The notes beneath the pieces were generated by a model. The model was not told the DNA's origin and searched no databases. It worked only from the letters and a program-made list of their open reading frames with translations. Both the position numbers and the translations under genes were made by a program. Shown here piece by piece: positions 33,665 through 45,531 of a DNA stretch of 64,000 bases. This DNA comes from Alopecurus myosuroides. Taxonomy: Eukaryota > Streptophyta > Magnoliopsida > Poales > Poaceae. The DNA lies in assembly GCA_028641055.1 (NCBI GenBank), contig CM054057.1, positions 324,204,941-324,268,940 on the forward strand, read 5' to 3'. Position 1 is the first letter of the stretch. Every line of letters starts with the position of its first letter.

Positions 33665-36096
33665 TGTGACGCCCCGAGATCGGGCACTATGCAGATTTCA
33701 GCATTTCCGCCAAAATCCGCATAATAACCGATTCCAGGTTGCCACTTGTGTAACATTACAACAGTTCACGAATAATCCACAACAACAACAGAGGAGGTAT
33801 ATACAAGACGACTCAAACGAGTCAAGGATACAACTGATACAATACAAAGATCCAACTGACAGCGGAAGAAACAACATAGTGTCCGACTATGGACAAGATA
33901 CAAATTGGACTAAGAGTCCTGAAGATAACCGATGGCGTCCAATCCCTGCCCAGGCCAAGCCGGAGGGATTCCCAAGCTAACGTCGTCAGACTTCAAACCT
34001 GTTGACTGCAATGTGGAATATGCAGCCACGAAATGGATTCGTGGGTCAGTACTATTAAGTACTGGCAAGTGGATAAACCATACTCACAAGATACCAGCGT
34101 AACCAATCATCACAATATACAAATACTTTGGGTAGAACGGAAGGACGGGATTATTGCAAAGAAGCGGCAGCGGGCAGCACTAACAACTAAAGAGACGCGC
34201 TACAACTTCCGGCTAATAGAAAGGGATAAGAGAGCGTATCAGAACCAACTACAACTACTCACCAAACAATACCCATCCAGTGTTACCCCCTACTAAGGAA
34301 GCAACCCAAGGAAACTCACACTGTTGATATAGGTGACATTCATTTTTATGGTGGAGGTAATCTATATTACTAGTCAATTTATCATCGTTAAGTGTAAGTT
34401 GTCTGAGTACTTGTTAGCCAGCACTTTCACCAAGTCATCCATAACCGCGGACAACACGGCTTCTCGAGAAGATTAACCCTGCAGGGATGCACCAATTTGG
34501 CCGTACACGTAAGAATAACCCGCCAGATGGAAATGCACTTCCACCAAGCGAGGCACTCAACACAACCCAACTCTTCTTCGCATCAAGCCCAAAGAACCAC
34601 GTGCAATTGAGCGCACGAATAATCAAGCCCCACGAAGAAAAGGGGACCCTCATAGCACTCTAAGAACGTGTCTCCCTAAATGCCGACTACAAAAGTTCCA
34701 CCCTGGCGCCAAGGGTTCGCACCTGCATATGCATGCATCAAATGGAAAGCCCGAACTAAGTGTGGCGATTTGGACGAGATGCGAATCGAATCAGAATTGC
34801 GGGGGGCGCCCATACACGCTTCCCACATGCGGTTAGTGCGCTCATCATGGATCGGAGGACAAGACCCTTTTCCTAATTAAGTTCGACACTAGCAGGCCTC
34901 AAAACCACGCCGGGCCTCCTGCCGGTGCCTTATCATCAAATTATTATTACCCAAAACATTAACATGTTGTTGATTAAGTTGAAACCCAACTATCAAACTA
35001 AACAGGTGATAAGACGGACAACAAGACTTGAGCGCAAACAACACTAAGCATGCAACTACGACACGAGGGCCAACAAGGTAAACAAACAACAGGTAATAGG
35101 AAGTGGAAGGAAGGCTATATCATGGTTTCAAGGTAAACATATGATAGGATCGAGACACAAGCATCGAATCGTAAGGCTAGCATAAAGACAACGGAAAGAA
35201 TCGGTAACAAGTGAGGAAAGGCAACATGGGTAGCAAGTGAGTATACTTGCCTGAGATCCAGCAAGTAGAGGTACATCCGAAGAACTTGTCGGTGCTCACA
35301 TCATCTCAATGTCCTATCCGCGAAGAAGCAACGAACTAGAACAAACACCGGATGCAACAATTACTACTACGGTAAAAGATCCAGCATGATCCTAATTTTA
35401 TATGCATGACAAGTTAAAGGGTGCATCAAAATAAATACAAGACATGATGAAACATTTTAAATGGGCCCAAATGCAAAGATAAGGCTGCATTTGGAAAATC
35501 CCAGGTGCATGCATAGTTATTTAAGTGAATTACAAGCAAACATTAGGTTGAAGTGATTAAATGGCATGGTGGATGATGAAAACAGAATGTATACAACATT
35601 AGCTTGAATGTGATATCTCATTTGCCAAATTTGGAATTTTAAATATTTAATTATGAATTTTTGCAATTTAAAAGGTTTAATTAAAGCATTGAATTATTGC
35701 ACCATTTTTAATTAGGAAAAAAAGTAAACAAATTGTATATTTGAGAAGTACAGAGAATTTTGATTGGAAAACATATTTTACTTTTCAAATTTGGAGTTAA
35801 AATGAATTAGTTATGTGCATTTGCATTGTGGGGTGTTTTCTGTAAAGTGCAGGGGTTTGTTCGTGATGGAAACAAAAGAAAGGAGGGCACCGGTATAAAA
35901 ACAGAACAAACAGGGGGGCAGATGCGAAAAATCCGGCTCCAGATCTGGATCTGGGACGTTTATCACCGGGCTGCACCCTGCCGGAGAGACTGACGGGCGG
36001 GGCCCTTACCAGCGCAGCGCTGACGAGGCGCGGGTGGGTCCATGGTGGCATCCAGCGTCACCGACAGGTGGACCGGCCCCCGCGCGGTGAAAAATG

Positions 36097-36181
36097 GAAA
36101 AAAGGAGGCTTTGCCTCTAGTGGGATTCGATCCCGGGTCTCCCGAGAGGAAGACGGAGTCCCATGCCACTGGGCTGATGAG
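36097..36181 (-). other. tRNA-like module 1 in element D 5' LTR
   Basis: It has the same B-box palindrome (36122-36134), A-box-like part (about 36161-36175), hairpin and T-run as the copy at 31675-31760. Confidence 0.58.
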
Positions 36182-36286
36182 CTGATCGTGACAGAAGAAA
36201 AGATTTACGGAACTAGAGGTTGATTGCGCTGTTAACTGAAATTCTGAAATTCTAACACGTTCAGGTACAGAGAGAAAAATAAATAA

Positions 36287-36370
36287 AGCAGGAGGCTTTC
36301 GCCTCGGATGTGGTTCGAACCTGGGGCTGCTGCGACGCAGATGGTTGGTCATACCACTGGGATACGATCG
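36287..36370 (-). other. tRNA-like module 2 in element D 5' LTR
   Basis: The B-box GGTTCGAACC at 36321-36312 and the A-box-like ATCCCAGTGGTAT are conserved with 31857-31940. Both motifs are unchanged between the two LTR copies. Confidence 0.58.
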
Positions 36371-37623
36371 ATTTGGTGACTACATACGAATCTAACAGAA
36401 TAAGATGTGAACGTCGCAGCCTTAACTGAATCTCGGAACACAGGTTCAGGAACGGAGCGACGACAACCACTACAACGGCGCCGCTGGTTCTCGTGCGCGG
36501 CCAGCAGGTGCATCAAAGGGAAACAGGTGGGAGGGATCGGAATCGGACAGAGGACTCACGGCATGGTTTGCTGGAGGAGTCGTACATGCTCGGGGAAGGC
36601 AGCGACATGCGGTTCCTGGCCGTCGATCTCTGACGGCCATGAAAAGGGCGGCGATGAACGGTGATGGCGTGGGGATCCTGGTGGCTCTCCCACCCTGCCG
36701 AGGAGACGGAGACGGAGCTGGATGTGCCCCGGTTCCATTCCCGCAGCGAGCCCGGCCCGACGGTGAGCAGAGCGATGGCGCCATGGCCTCCAACTTCCGG
36801 CCATGGAGGGCTGCCTCCGGTTCAGAAAAGATTCAGAGGAAGGTGGGGAACAGAGGAGAAGGTAGAGAAAGGGGAGCAGCGGCGGCGGTTGGGGAGGAGA
36901 AGGAAGAGGGGATAGGGTTTCTGGGGTTCTCCTTGGTAGATAAAGAGAGGGGAGGAGGGGACCATGGTGGAGCTGGAAAACGACAGGGCAACACGCTCTC
37001 CTCGTGCTCGTACGGACAGAGAAGAAGAGGTGGAGTGGGATGCTTCGGTTGGCCTTGGGCTGGGTTTGCTGCTGGGGGTTGTAGGTGGGCCGAAAGGCCT
37101 GCCTCCCCCCAGCGGGTTCTCTTTTTATTTATTTTTGTTTCCTCTTTTTTTTTGTAAAAGGTGATTTAGCATTTGGATTTGAGGGAGTTTTACAACTCCA
37201 AAAATTATGAAGTAAATTTCTTTGCACTCAGCACTCAAAATGCCCAAGTGCACAAACTTTTGTTTTTGAAATTTTCAAATATTTGTGTTGTTTTGAATTT
37301 GATTGAATTTCAAGTGAATTTGACTTTAAATTGAGTAATTGAATGGGAGCAAGGTTTATTATTTGAATTTAAATTGGAATTAGCAAAATAGGGTTTTAAT
37401 AAAAGGGGTTTTGAAATAACCAAGCATTTCAATATTTGAATTTCCAGTTTGTGGTTTACAATTTGAATGGTTTGTTTGCAATTTTAATTGAAACCTTTTG
37501 GAACATGTTTGAAGTTTTAAATTGGTTTGAAAATAAAGGTGCATATGATGCATGAGGCAATGCATGCAAAAAAAGAAAACAAGCAATTCTATTTGAGGGA
37601 AATCCCCCGGGTGTTACAAAGTA

Positions 37624-38530
37624 CCATGCTCCTTATAAAGATATTGTTCCTGCTAGTAATATAGAAGTGCATGATGTTAATCATGTTGTTCCTGAGACCT
37701 ATGTTGAAAAATTGCCATTCCCTACTAAGGTGAAAGAACACTCTATGGTGGCTAGTGTGGTTAATAAGAGTAATAAGAAATCTATTGAACCTGATGAACA
37801 AATAACTATTGAACCTGCTGTAGCAATAGTGAACTATCTTGTTTGTGGAAATGTGGAGGATGAACACATTGTCTTCTATGAGGATGCTTCTAATATTGTT
37901 TCACATCCTCATAGACCTAAGAAAACTAGTGTTCTTGTGCTTTCTGTTAAGATTGGTGATCATTTCTATTATGGTTTGTCTGATATTGGAGCTAGTTCTA
38001 GTGCTATACTTATGAGCTTTATAGAAAAATTATGCATGAAATTGGTTCTTGTGAGCTTGAAGATATTGATGTGTTTATTCAGCTTGCTAATAGAGAAATT
38101 GTTTGTCCGATTGGTATTGTCGGAGATGTGGAAGTTTTGTGTGGTAAATTAAATATCCCACTGATTTTCTAGTACCTTGTAAGGCTGCTAGTAAGACTTG
38201 TCCTATTATTTTTGGTAGAACTTTCTTGAACACTTGTGGTGCTATTATATATAGTAAGAGAGAGAAGATTTTGACTAAATTTGATGGAAAATCTTATGAG
38301 CTCAATTTCTCCAAATTTGCTAGAGCACTTTATGAATCTAAACTGCTTCTACTGCCCGTATTGCTCTTGCTCCTAACAATGCTTTGCAGCAATATATGGA
38401 GGACCATGGGACTGAGGTATTTATGGAAGACAGAAATGAGATTGACGATATTCTCCTTCGTCAACCAGTGATACTGAAACATAATTTACCTGTGGAAGAC
38501 TTGGGTACCACATTGCCACCCAAGGAGGAT
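37624..38530 (+). pseudogene. Element B protease and linker
   Basis: The reading resumes after element D with the gag-protease linker and the active site FYYGLSDIGASSSAI near 37970-38010. A frameshift at about 38015 destroys the frame. The linker (CPIIFGRTFLNTCGAI) continues in another frame, with further shifts before 38530. The order matches element A. In a live element this aspartic protease cleaves Gag-Pol. It is not functional here. Confidence 0.83.
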
Positions 38531-38551
38531 CATGTCTTTGATTAAAAACCT

Positions 38552-39730
38552 TTGCCTGCTGATCTTAAATATGCTTATATTGATGATAAGAAAATATATC
38601 ATGTTATTATTAGTGCTAAACTTTTAGGTGGAGAAGAGGAAAGATTATTGGGAATTCTGAAGAAACACCATGGAGCTATTGGATATAATGTTGATGATTT
38701 GAAGGGAATTTCTCCTACTATATGTCAGCATGCTATTAATATTGAACCTGATGCAAAACCAGTAGTTGAACATCAACGCCGTTTAATTTCTAAGATGAAG
38801 GAAGTGGTAAGAAATGAGGTATTAAAACTTCTTGATGCTGGTATTATTTTTCCTATTGCTGATAGTAGATGGTGAGCCCTGTGCACTCTTGTACCTAATG
38901 AAAATAATGAACTCATTCCACAAAGAGTAGTAGTTGGTTATAGAATGTGCATTGATTTTAGAAAGGTTAACAAAGTCACTAAAAAGGATCATTATCCTTT
39001 GCCTTTTATTGATCAAATGTTAGAGAGATTGTCTAAGAAAATTCATTTTTCCTTTCTTGATGGTTATTCTGGGTTTTCTCAAATTTTTGTTAGGAAGCAA
39101 GATCAAAAGAAAACAACCTTTACTTGTCCTTATGGTACTTATGCTTCTAAACGTATGCCTTTTAGTTTGTGTAATGCTCCTGCTACTTTTCAAAGATGCA
39201 TGTCTACTAATTATCATGGTTTTTGTGAAGAAATTGTGGAAGTATTCATGGTCGATTTCTCCGTCTATGGAACTTCTTTTGATAATTGTTTGCACAACCT
39301 TGATAAAGTTTTGCAGAGATGTGAGGAAACTAATCTCGTTCTTAATTGGGAGAAATGCCACTTTATGGTGAATGAAGGAATTGTTCTTGGACATAAAATT
39401 TCTGAAAGAGGTATTGAAGTTGACAGAGCTAAAGTGGAAGCCATAGAGAAAATGCCCTGTCCTAGGGGTGTAAAAGGTATTCGTAGTGTTCTTGGTCATG
39501 ATGGTTTTTATAGGAGGTTTATTAAAGATTTCTCTAAAATATCAAAGCCTCTTTGTAATCTTCTTCAAAAAGATGTACGATTTGTTTTTTATTATGATTG
39601 TAAGGAAGCTTTTGAATCTTTAAAGAAGGCTTTAACTACTCCTCCTATTGTTCAACCACCTGATTGGAATTTACCTTTCGAAATTATGTGTGATGCTAGT
39701 GATTTTGCTGTAGGTCCTGTTCTTGGATAG
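38552..39730 (+). pseudogene. Element B reverse transcriptase
   Basis: Segments 38552-38875 and 38945-39730 are separated by a stop (TGA after ...DSRW) and a gap that removes the VPKKGG-like region kept in element A. The second segment covers YRMCIDFRKVNKVTKK, FSFLDGYSGFSQI, FTCPYGTYA, the catalytic palm motif and the thumb (GFYRRFIKDFSKISKPL). The YxDD-type motif reads VFMVDFSVYG, with the first of the paired aspartates changed to valine, so the polymerase would be dead even if the frame were restored. Confidence 0.88.
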
Positions 39731-40291
39731 CGCGTAGATAAGAAGTTGAATGTTATTCATTATGCTAGTAAGACTCTTGATACTACTCAAAATTAGTATG
39801 CTACCACTGAAAAGGAGTTCTTAGCTGTAGTTTTTGCATGTGGTAAGTTTAGGCCTTCTAATGTTGACTCAAAGGTTATTATTCATACTGATCATGTTGT
39901 TATTAGATACCTTATGGAAAAGAAAGATGTTAATCCTAGGCTTATTAGATGGGTGTTGCTTTTACCAGAGTTTTATTTGCATATTGTGGATAGGAAGGGT
40001 GCTGAAAATCATGTTGCTGATAACTTGTCTAGATTGGAAAACATTACTTTTGATCCTATTCCTGTTAATGATAGTTTTACAAATGAATTGTTGGCTGTAA
40101 TAAAGGTAAAACCCCAAGATAGTCCATGGAATTATGATTATGCTAACTTTATTGTTTCGAAGTATTTGCCTCCAACATTTACAGTTCAACAAAGAAGAAA
40201 ATTCCTATATGATTTGAGTCATTATTTTTGGGATGACCCGCGTTTATATAAAGAAGGAGTAGATGGTATCATGAACAACGTGAAATATTGA
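39640..40291 (+). pseudogene. Element B RNase H and integrase zinc-domain start
   Basis: The RNase H begins with FEIMCDASDFAVGPVLG (39680-39730), meets a TAG at 39728-39730 and another at 39796, and continues in frame with [23 protein letters not shown] and [19 protein letters not shown]. The open part 39914-40291 runs into the integrase N-terminal region ([16 protein letters not shown]), where a small deletion shifts the frame. Confidence 0.85.
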
Positions 40292-41441
40292 AGAAGTGCC
40301 ATAGTAGTGCTTATGGAGGACATCACGCTGGAGATAGAACCGCACAGAAGGTTCTACAATGATGTTTCTATTGTCCTACTCTCTTTAAAGATGCACGTAA
40401 ATTTATTTTATCTTGTGATGAATGTCAAAGAGTATGAAATATTTCTAGACATAATGAAATGCCTATGAGTTGTTCTCTTGTTATTGAACCTTTTTATTGT
40501 TGGGGAGACTTTATGGGTCCTTTTCCTTCTTCAAATGGTTATAAACATATATTTCTTGTTTTTGATTATGTTACTAAGTGGGTAGAAGCTATACCTACAA
40601 AACATGTTGATGGTGATACCTCTTTAAAAATGCTTAAAAATGTTATTTTCCCTAGGTTTGGTGTGCCTAGATATCTTATGACTGATGGTGGTTCTCATTT
40701 TATTCATGGTGGTTTTAGAAAAACCCTTGCTAAATATGATGTTAATCATAGAATTGCCTCAACTTATCATCCTCAAACTAGTGGGCAAGTAGAACTATCA
40801 AATAAAGAAATTAAATCTATCTTGCAAAAGACTGTTAATAAATCTAGGAAGAATTGGTCAGATAAGTTGAATGATGCCTTATGGGCTTATAGAACTGCTT
40901 GTAAAAATCCTATGGGTATGTCTCCCTATAAAATGGTTTATGGAAAAGCTTGTCACTTGCCTTTAGAATTAGAACACAAAGCTTATTGGGTAGTGAAAGA
41001 ATTAAATAAGGATTTCAAACTTGCTGGTAAGAAAAGAATGCTTGATTTGAATCATTTAGATGAATGGAGATGTGAAGCTTATGAAAATGGCAAGCTCTTT
41101 AAAGAGAAAGTTAAACAATGGCATGATAAAAGAATCCTTAAAAGAGAGTTTCATGTTGGTGAGAAAGTTCTAGTGTATCGTTTTCGTCTCAGATTTTTTT
41201 TGTAGGAAAATTACTCTCCAGATGGGAAGGACCTTATATTATTGAAAAAGTGTATCGTTCGGGTGCAATCAAAATTGCTTCCCTCAAAGATAACACTACA
41301 CAAGTGGTAAATGGACAAAGACTCAAACATTATATTTCTGGGGATTCCTATGATGAAGATATGGATGTTATTCAAGTAATGACTTCGGAGAAGTTCATTA
41401 GAGGGAAGATTCCAGAATCTGCAGAGTCTGTTTTGGAATAG
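40292..41441 (+). pseudogene. Element B integrase
   Basis: The HHCC region (GGHHAGDR ... LSCDECQR) is split over frames at 40295-40445. The core is open at 40459-41205: DFMGPFPSSNGYKHIFLV with the first aspartate, PRYLMTDGGSHF with the second, and [19 protein letters not shown] with the glutamate. DALWAYRTACKNPMGMSPY and LVYGKACHLPLELEHKAYW-type motifs of Athila integrases follow. A shift at about 41200 moves the C-terminus (LLSRWEGPYIIEKV ... VNGQRLKHYISGD) to another frame ending at 41441. The core catalytic residues are all present. Confidence 0.88.
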
Positions 41442-41786
41442 GTAACAGTTATGTTAAGAAAAAGTTCGCAGATTACCTTCCAAGTTATAATTTCTTTTTT
41501 TTGGAAAATATGAAAAATACCGAGCCGGAGAGGAGTTGGAGAAGGTGCCCGGAGGAACCACACCATGTGGGGGCGCGGTTCCACTCTTGGCTGCACTACC
41601 CTATGGTGTGGGCGTCCCGGAGCCCCTTTCCGACTCGTTTTCGGCCTGGACTTTCCTTTCGTTACACATATTTTTGCTATATACCCCCCTCGCCCTTCAT
41701 ACCCCCGAGGTCTGTATATCGTTTTCTCGTCGTGTTTCTATTTCGAGCTATTTCTGCCAGGTTCTGTTTTCAGTTTTAGAAGCATC

Positions 41787-41993
41787 ATGGTCTCCGCTAA
41801 CAACAACAAGGGGAAGGGACCGAAGGAAGATGATCTCCAAGACAAGAAGCCGGAGGAGGAGATCGGGAGTGGAGTTCAAGGAGATGTAGAAGAAAACCCA
41901 CGAGTGTGTCCACGCGCCATCATCGCAAGCATTGGAGTGGTTGCAAAAACTTCCAAGCAAACGGCGAGGACGAACACTGGATGGATGGCTTGA
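41787..41993 (+). CDS. Short ORF after integrase in element B
   Basis: From ATG at 41787 (MVSANNNKGKGPKEDDLQ) a 68-codon frame ends with TGA at 41991-41993. It is hydrophilic with charged stretches. It contains GDVEENPRV, which resembles the 2A ribosome-skipping motif but lacks the final GP. Athila families often have an additional ORF at this position, and this is probably a decayed or partial form of it. I see no transmembrane segment. Its function is unknown. Confidence 0.4.
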   Translation: MVSANNNKGKGPKEDDLQDKKPEEEIGSGVQGDVEENPRVCPRAIIASIGVVAKTSKQTARTNTGWMA

Positions 41994-42050
41994 CTTCACT
42001 TTTTATCCCCAGATATTCCACCTTCAAGTATTAAGAGACCTTTCCATACT

Positions 42051-42314
42051 TTGATTTATGAATATCAATATAAGAGGGTACCCGAGTCAAGGTTGCCTTC
42101 TTGCTGGGATATGGATCGTTCTAACCGTGTAGATAGAGAAAGCTCTCAACCTAAGGAAGTGTGGCGGAAAAATCTTTATGGCTGGAATTCACCGTCTGAC
42201 AAGCTTGCAAACCATATTGATCACAATACGGAGGTGATTCATATGCTTATGTTTGCAATTGAAGATCTGAAGAAATCAATTGATAAGCTCATTGAGAAGG
42301 ATTCACCACCATGA
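42051..42314 (+). CDS. Second short ORF of element B, possibly continuing the first
   Basis: An 87-codon open frame ends TGA at 42312-42314. It begins YEYQYKRVPESRLPSCWDM and ends with an amphipathic helix (EDLKKSIDKLIEKDSPP). It lies 57 bp after the previous ORF and could be its broken second half. I do not recognise a domain. Confidence 0.35.
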   Translation: MIYEYQYKRVPESRLPSCWDMDRSNRVDRESSQPKEVWRKNLYGWNSPSDKLANHIDHNTEVIHMLMFAIEDLKKSIDKLIEKDSPP

Positions 42315-42364
42315 CCGAAGAATTGATTCTTCATTGGTATTGGCATCCCCTTGGCTTGTTCCAA

Positions 42365-42376
42365 GCTTGGGGGAGT
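42365..42376 (+). other. Internal polypurine-tract copy in element B
   Basis: GCTTGGGGGAGT lies in the context CCAAGCTTGGGGGAGT, nearly the same as CTAAGCTTGGGGGGAGT next to the 3' LTR. It could serve as an extra plus-strand primer site or mark an older 3' end. Confidence 0.5.
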
Positions 42377-44007
42377 GTCACGGTATCACCTTTATATTTC
42401 ACCCTTTTACCTTTTAGTAGAGTCATATCGTGAGTAGAGAATATCATATAGGATGGTTTGCAGTATGGAAGTGTTGCTCTCTAGTTGGTTATTGTTGTAT
42501 CCCTTGGTTTGAGTTGCCGTAATGAAATATTAATGAGAAGTTTCATCATCTACTTGTTTCCCTTTATTTTAGTTTGAAATTTTTGTTACGTGATAGATCT
42601 TGTTATTAGTATTGGTATCAATTTTGGAGTTTCAAGATAATCTAGTTGGTTTTGGAAAAATTAGCATTGGTCAGTAGCAACAATTCATTGAGACTAGAAA
42701 AGAGGGAGTTGCATGTAGATATATTATTCCATGTTCTTTCTTTCTTGTTAGCGCATAAGCTTAGTATTCTCAAATAAGTTTGTTTGCACCTTCAAGGAAG
42801 ATTGCATGATTGGCTTTATCATATATGTTTTTGTTTGTTTTACTTCAATTCTTATGCTTGCTATTCAACCTTGCTAGCCAAAAATTTGTACTGAGAGGGA
42901 ATGCTTCTCGTGCATCCAAACCTTGAGCCCCAAAACGTTTCCATTTGTGTCAACCATACCTTCCTATTTGTGGTAATTAACCGCCACTCCAAATAAACTG
43001 CTCATGTGCTACCTTTAAAACCTTCAAAATTACTCTTGTTTTGTGTTCCTGTTTTTGCTCATGAGGACGTAAATAGAGAATCTTTATCTCACTTGTTGAT
43101 TGGATTTCACACCCTAGACTAGTGTCTTCATCCGCTTATCTAAATGCTAGAAGAGCTGGCAGCGGGGTGCCCAGCCCCAAACTAATAACACAAAACCCTT
43201 CACTATTTTTACCCCTAAGTTATCAGTCAACGCATAATTGTGTAAACAAAAGAGAAAGAGGGATGACCTTCTACACCAGTTGTGTCCTTCATATGAGAGT
43301 TTCTCTTGTGAAGTCTAGTTGGATTGTGACGTACTGTATTTTCTGTTTACTATTCGTTGAGTTAGCATACACCTCTGAAAATAAGACACTCCTCCATGGT
43401 TCGTGATTGTTGGCAGGCACCCGAGGATTCGGTTAGCCATGGTTTTTGTAAGATGGATGGGAGGAGTGTCAAACATTTTATACCTCTATTTATTAAATAA
43501 AAGATCTATCACATGTGTGATCCCTGCTTCCCTCTACGAAGGGCCTATCTTTTACGTTTATGTTGAGTCAGTAAACCTATTTCTTTCTGTCTTAAGCAAG
43601 AATTTGAGTTGTTGTGATTCATCCAGCTACATGTTGATTTACTCAATCATGTTCTTTATTCTTCCTTGTTTCTACAAATTCTTTTATATGTATGAATACC
43701 ACTTTGAAATTTACCAATGTTTGCAAAGAGACCATTATAATTGAGCATGATAAACTCTGCAATATAGCTCTAGTATGAAGACTCTGATCGAAAGATGAGT
43801 ACACTGTTAATTGTTCTCTGACCAAGAACGAAGTTTGCCTTTATTGTTTCAAGTTCGATTATATGAGAGGAAGTTGTTGTCTAAAATGCTTGTTCTTTGT
43901 TAGATGTGATGCCTCTTGTCCGTATTTTATTTATCGACACCTCACTCCATAAACCTGTGGTCATGTTTACTGAGTTCAGATTCGCTTGGGGACAAGCGAG
44001 GTCTAAG

Positions 44008-44019
44008 CTTGGGGGGAGT
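44008..44019 (+). other. Element B polypurine tract
   Basis: CTTGGGGGGAGT abuts the 3' LTR start TGATACATCC. Confidence 0.8.
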
Positions 44020-45526
44020 TGATACATCCATTTTTCATCGTTGTTTTATATTGTTATTTTCTGTTATTCATCGATATATTTCATGTTATGATGCATCACT
44101 TATGTTATTTTATCTTATTTTTCATGTTTCATAATTTTTGGAGAATAAACACCAGGACCAGAAATCTTATGGAAAAAGCACCGTCGAGATACCATATTTC
44201 AGAAGATCAGAAGAACAGGGGGACACCGAAGATGTCTTAGAAGTCCATATGAGGGATCTAGCCAGGAGGAGAGCTAGAGGGGGGGCACCAGTGGCCCACA
44301 ACATGAGGTGGCGCCCCCCTTGGTCGCGCCGCCAGGTAGTGTGGCCACCCTGGCCCACCTCTCGTCGATCCCTTTCGCGTACTTGACCCCGAGGGAACCC
44401 TAAGCCCCAGACTATCATCAAAGAATTATTCCGCCGACGCCTTGGGGAAAAAAACACCCGAGATAGAAAAGCTCTATGGCAGGGAGAAATCTCCTGGGGA
44501 AATTCCTCTTCAGAGAGGGGAAATCATCACCATCGTCACCGTCATCACTCCGGGCATCATCAATATCGTCATCGTCATCATCATAACCACCAGCACCATC
44601 ACCCTCATCCTCCACCATCATCCCTCTATAACAATTAGGGGCCTATATTGTTGTTTTACATTAGATCTCTCTCTCGGTGTGGATTACTTGATAGTAGTTG
44701 ATGCTTGTGAGATTTATCGGTGTTAGCACTTTATGACCAGATTGTTATTATCCATTATATCACCTCTGATTATGATCCATATGATGTCTTGTGAGTAGTT
44801 CGTTTAGTTGTTGAGGACAGGGATAAGTCATGATGTTAGTAGTGAAGTTATGTTGAAGTAATATCTCGTGGTTCGGTATTTAAGTTGTGTACTATTCTTC
44901 TAGTGGTGTCATGTGTACATCGACTAGATGATACTTCACCTTTATGGGCTTAGGAGGATGCATTGTGTATTTGGCTACTGATTGTGGGGTTGCCGGAGTG
45001 ACAGAAACTTAAACCCCCGTTAGGAAACCAATGCACGAGGGGGCGTAGAATCCCGGAGTTTTTAAGGCTATGGTTAGATTTATCTTAATTACTTTCTTGT
45101 ATTTGCGGATGCTTACGAGGGGTATAATCACAAGTATTTATTAGTACTAGTTGGGCGGTGCATTAGCATAGGGTCACCCACACAACACTTTACGAACCAA
45201 TGGATATTAATCAACCGTAACGAAGCGAAAGTACTTGACGAAATTCCCATGTGTCCTCAAGAATGTTTGGTAGTCATAAGTAACAGAACCGGCTTGTCCT
45301 TTGCTCTCAAAAGGACTGGGCCAATCGCTGCAACATTATTTACTGCACTATATTTACTCGCACGTTATTTATTTGTTATATCCAAAACAACCAAGAACCC
45401 GTTTGCTAGTGTTTAAAGTGAATCATCTATCCAACCTGCTTGTCAACACCTTCTGCTCCTCGTTGGGTTCGACAGTCTTATTTATCGAAAGTACTACGAT
45501 ACACCCCCTATACATTTGGGTCATCA
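44020..45526 (+). repeat. Element B 3' LTR
   Basis: The LTR is 1507 bp, from TGATACATCC to TTGGGTCATCA. It differs from the 5' LTR by many substitutions and indels, including a stretch near 45275-45300 missing from the 5' copy. It includes the trinucleotide stretch 44525-44625. Confidence 0.92.
44525..44625 (+). repeat. ATC/ACC trinucleotide stretch in element B 3' LTR
   Basis: Imperfect ATC/GTC/ACC triplets, the counterpart of 27323-27424. Length and order differ between the two LTRs, as expected from slippage after insertion. Confidence 0.75.
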
Positions 45527-45531
45527 CCCAT

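Larger units (their letters stand above)
29242..37618 (-). mobile_element. Element D: large-LTR element with a 476-bp interior
   Basis: The element is 8377 bp, flanked by target duplication AAGTA (29237-29241 and 37619-37623) and inserted in element B. The LTRs are 29242-33188 and 33665-37618 (3947 and 3954 bp). A primer-binding site matching initiator tRNA-Met at 33648-33662 puts it on the minus strand. The interior has no gag, pol or clear polypurine tract. LTR ends TGTAACACCCGG...GGGGCGTCACA and a central block resemble element C, so both belong to one group of chromovirus-derived non-autonomous elements. The LTRs are about 98-99% identical by eye, including an 8-bp CTGAAATT insertion in one. 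Confidence 0.9.
33665..37618 (-). repeat. Element D 5' LTR
   Basis: The LTR is 3954 bp, nearly identical to the other copy. It repeats both tRNA-like modules (36097-36181 and 36287-36370) and the block shared with element C (about 34432-34920). Confidence 0.92.
42315..44019 (+). other. Element B 3' non-coding region
   Basis: About 1.7 kb separates the last ORF from the 3' LTR. Short open frames (for example 43403-43744) are hydrophobic but resemble nothing I know. A polypurine-like GCTTGGGGGAGT at 42365-42376 repeats the tract at the 3' LTR. Long 3' regions are usual in Athila-type elements. Confidence 0.6.
26866..45526 (+). mobile_element. Element B: Athila-type gypsy retrotransposon, split by element D
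   Basis: The element is flanked by target duplication CCCAT (26861-26865 and 45527-45531) and inserted in the copia integrase-to-RT linker. LTRs are 1448 and 1507 bp. The internal order is tRNA-Asp-type primer site, gag, [element D], protease, RT, RNase H, integrase, two short ORFs, a 1.7-kb non-coding region and a polypurine tract. It is the same family as element A. The LTRs differ in length and in many bases, so it is older than T1, C and D. Multiple stops and a mutated RT active site make it defective. Confidence 0.92.

Noticed and set aside
43122..43744. Two short open frames in the 3' region of element B
   Set aside because: They are short, hydrophobic, Tyr/Phe-rich by composition and without similarity to anything I know; consistent with non-coding AT-rich DNA.
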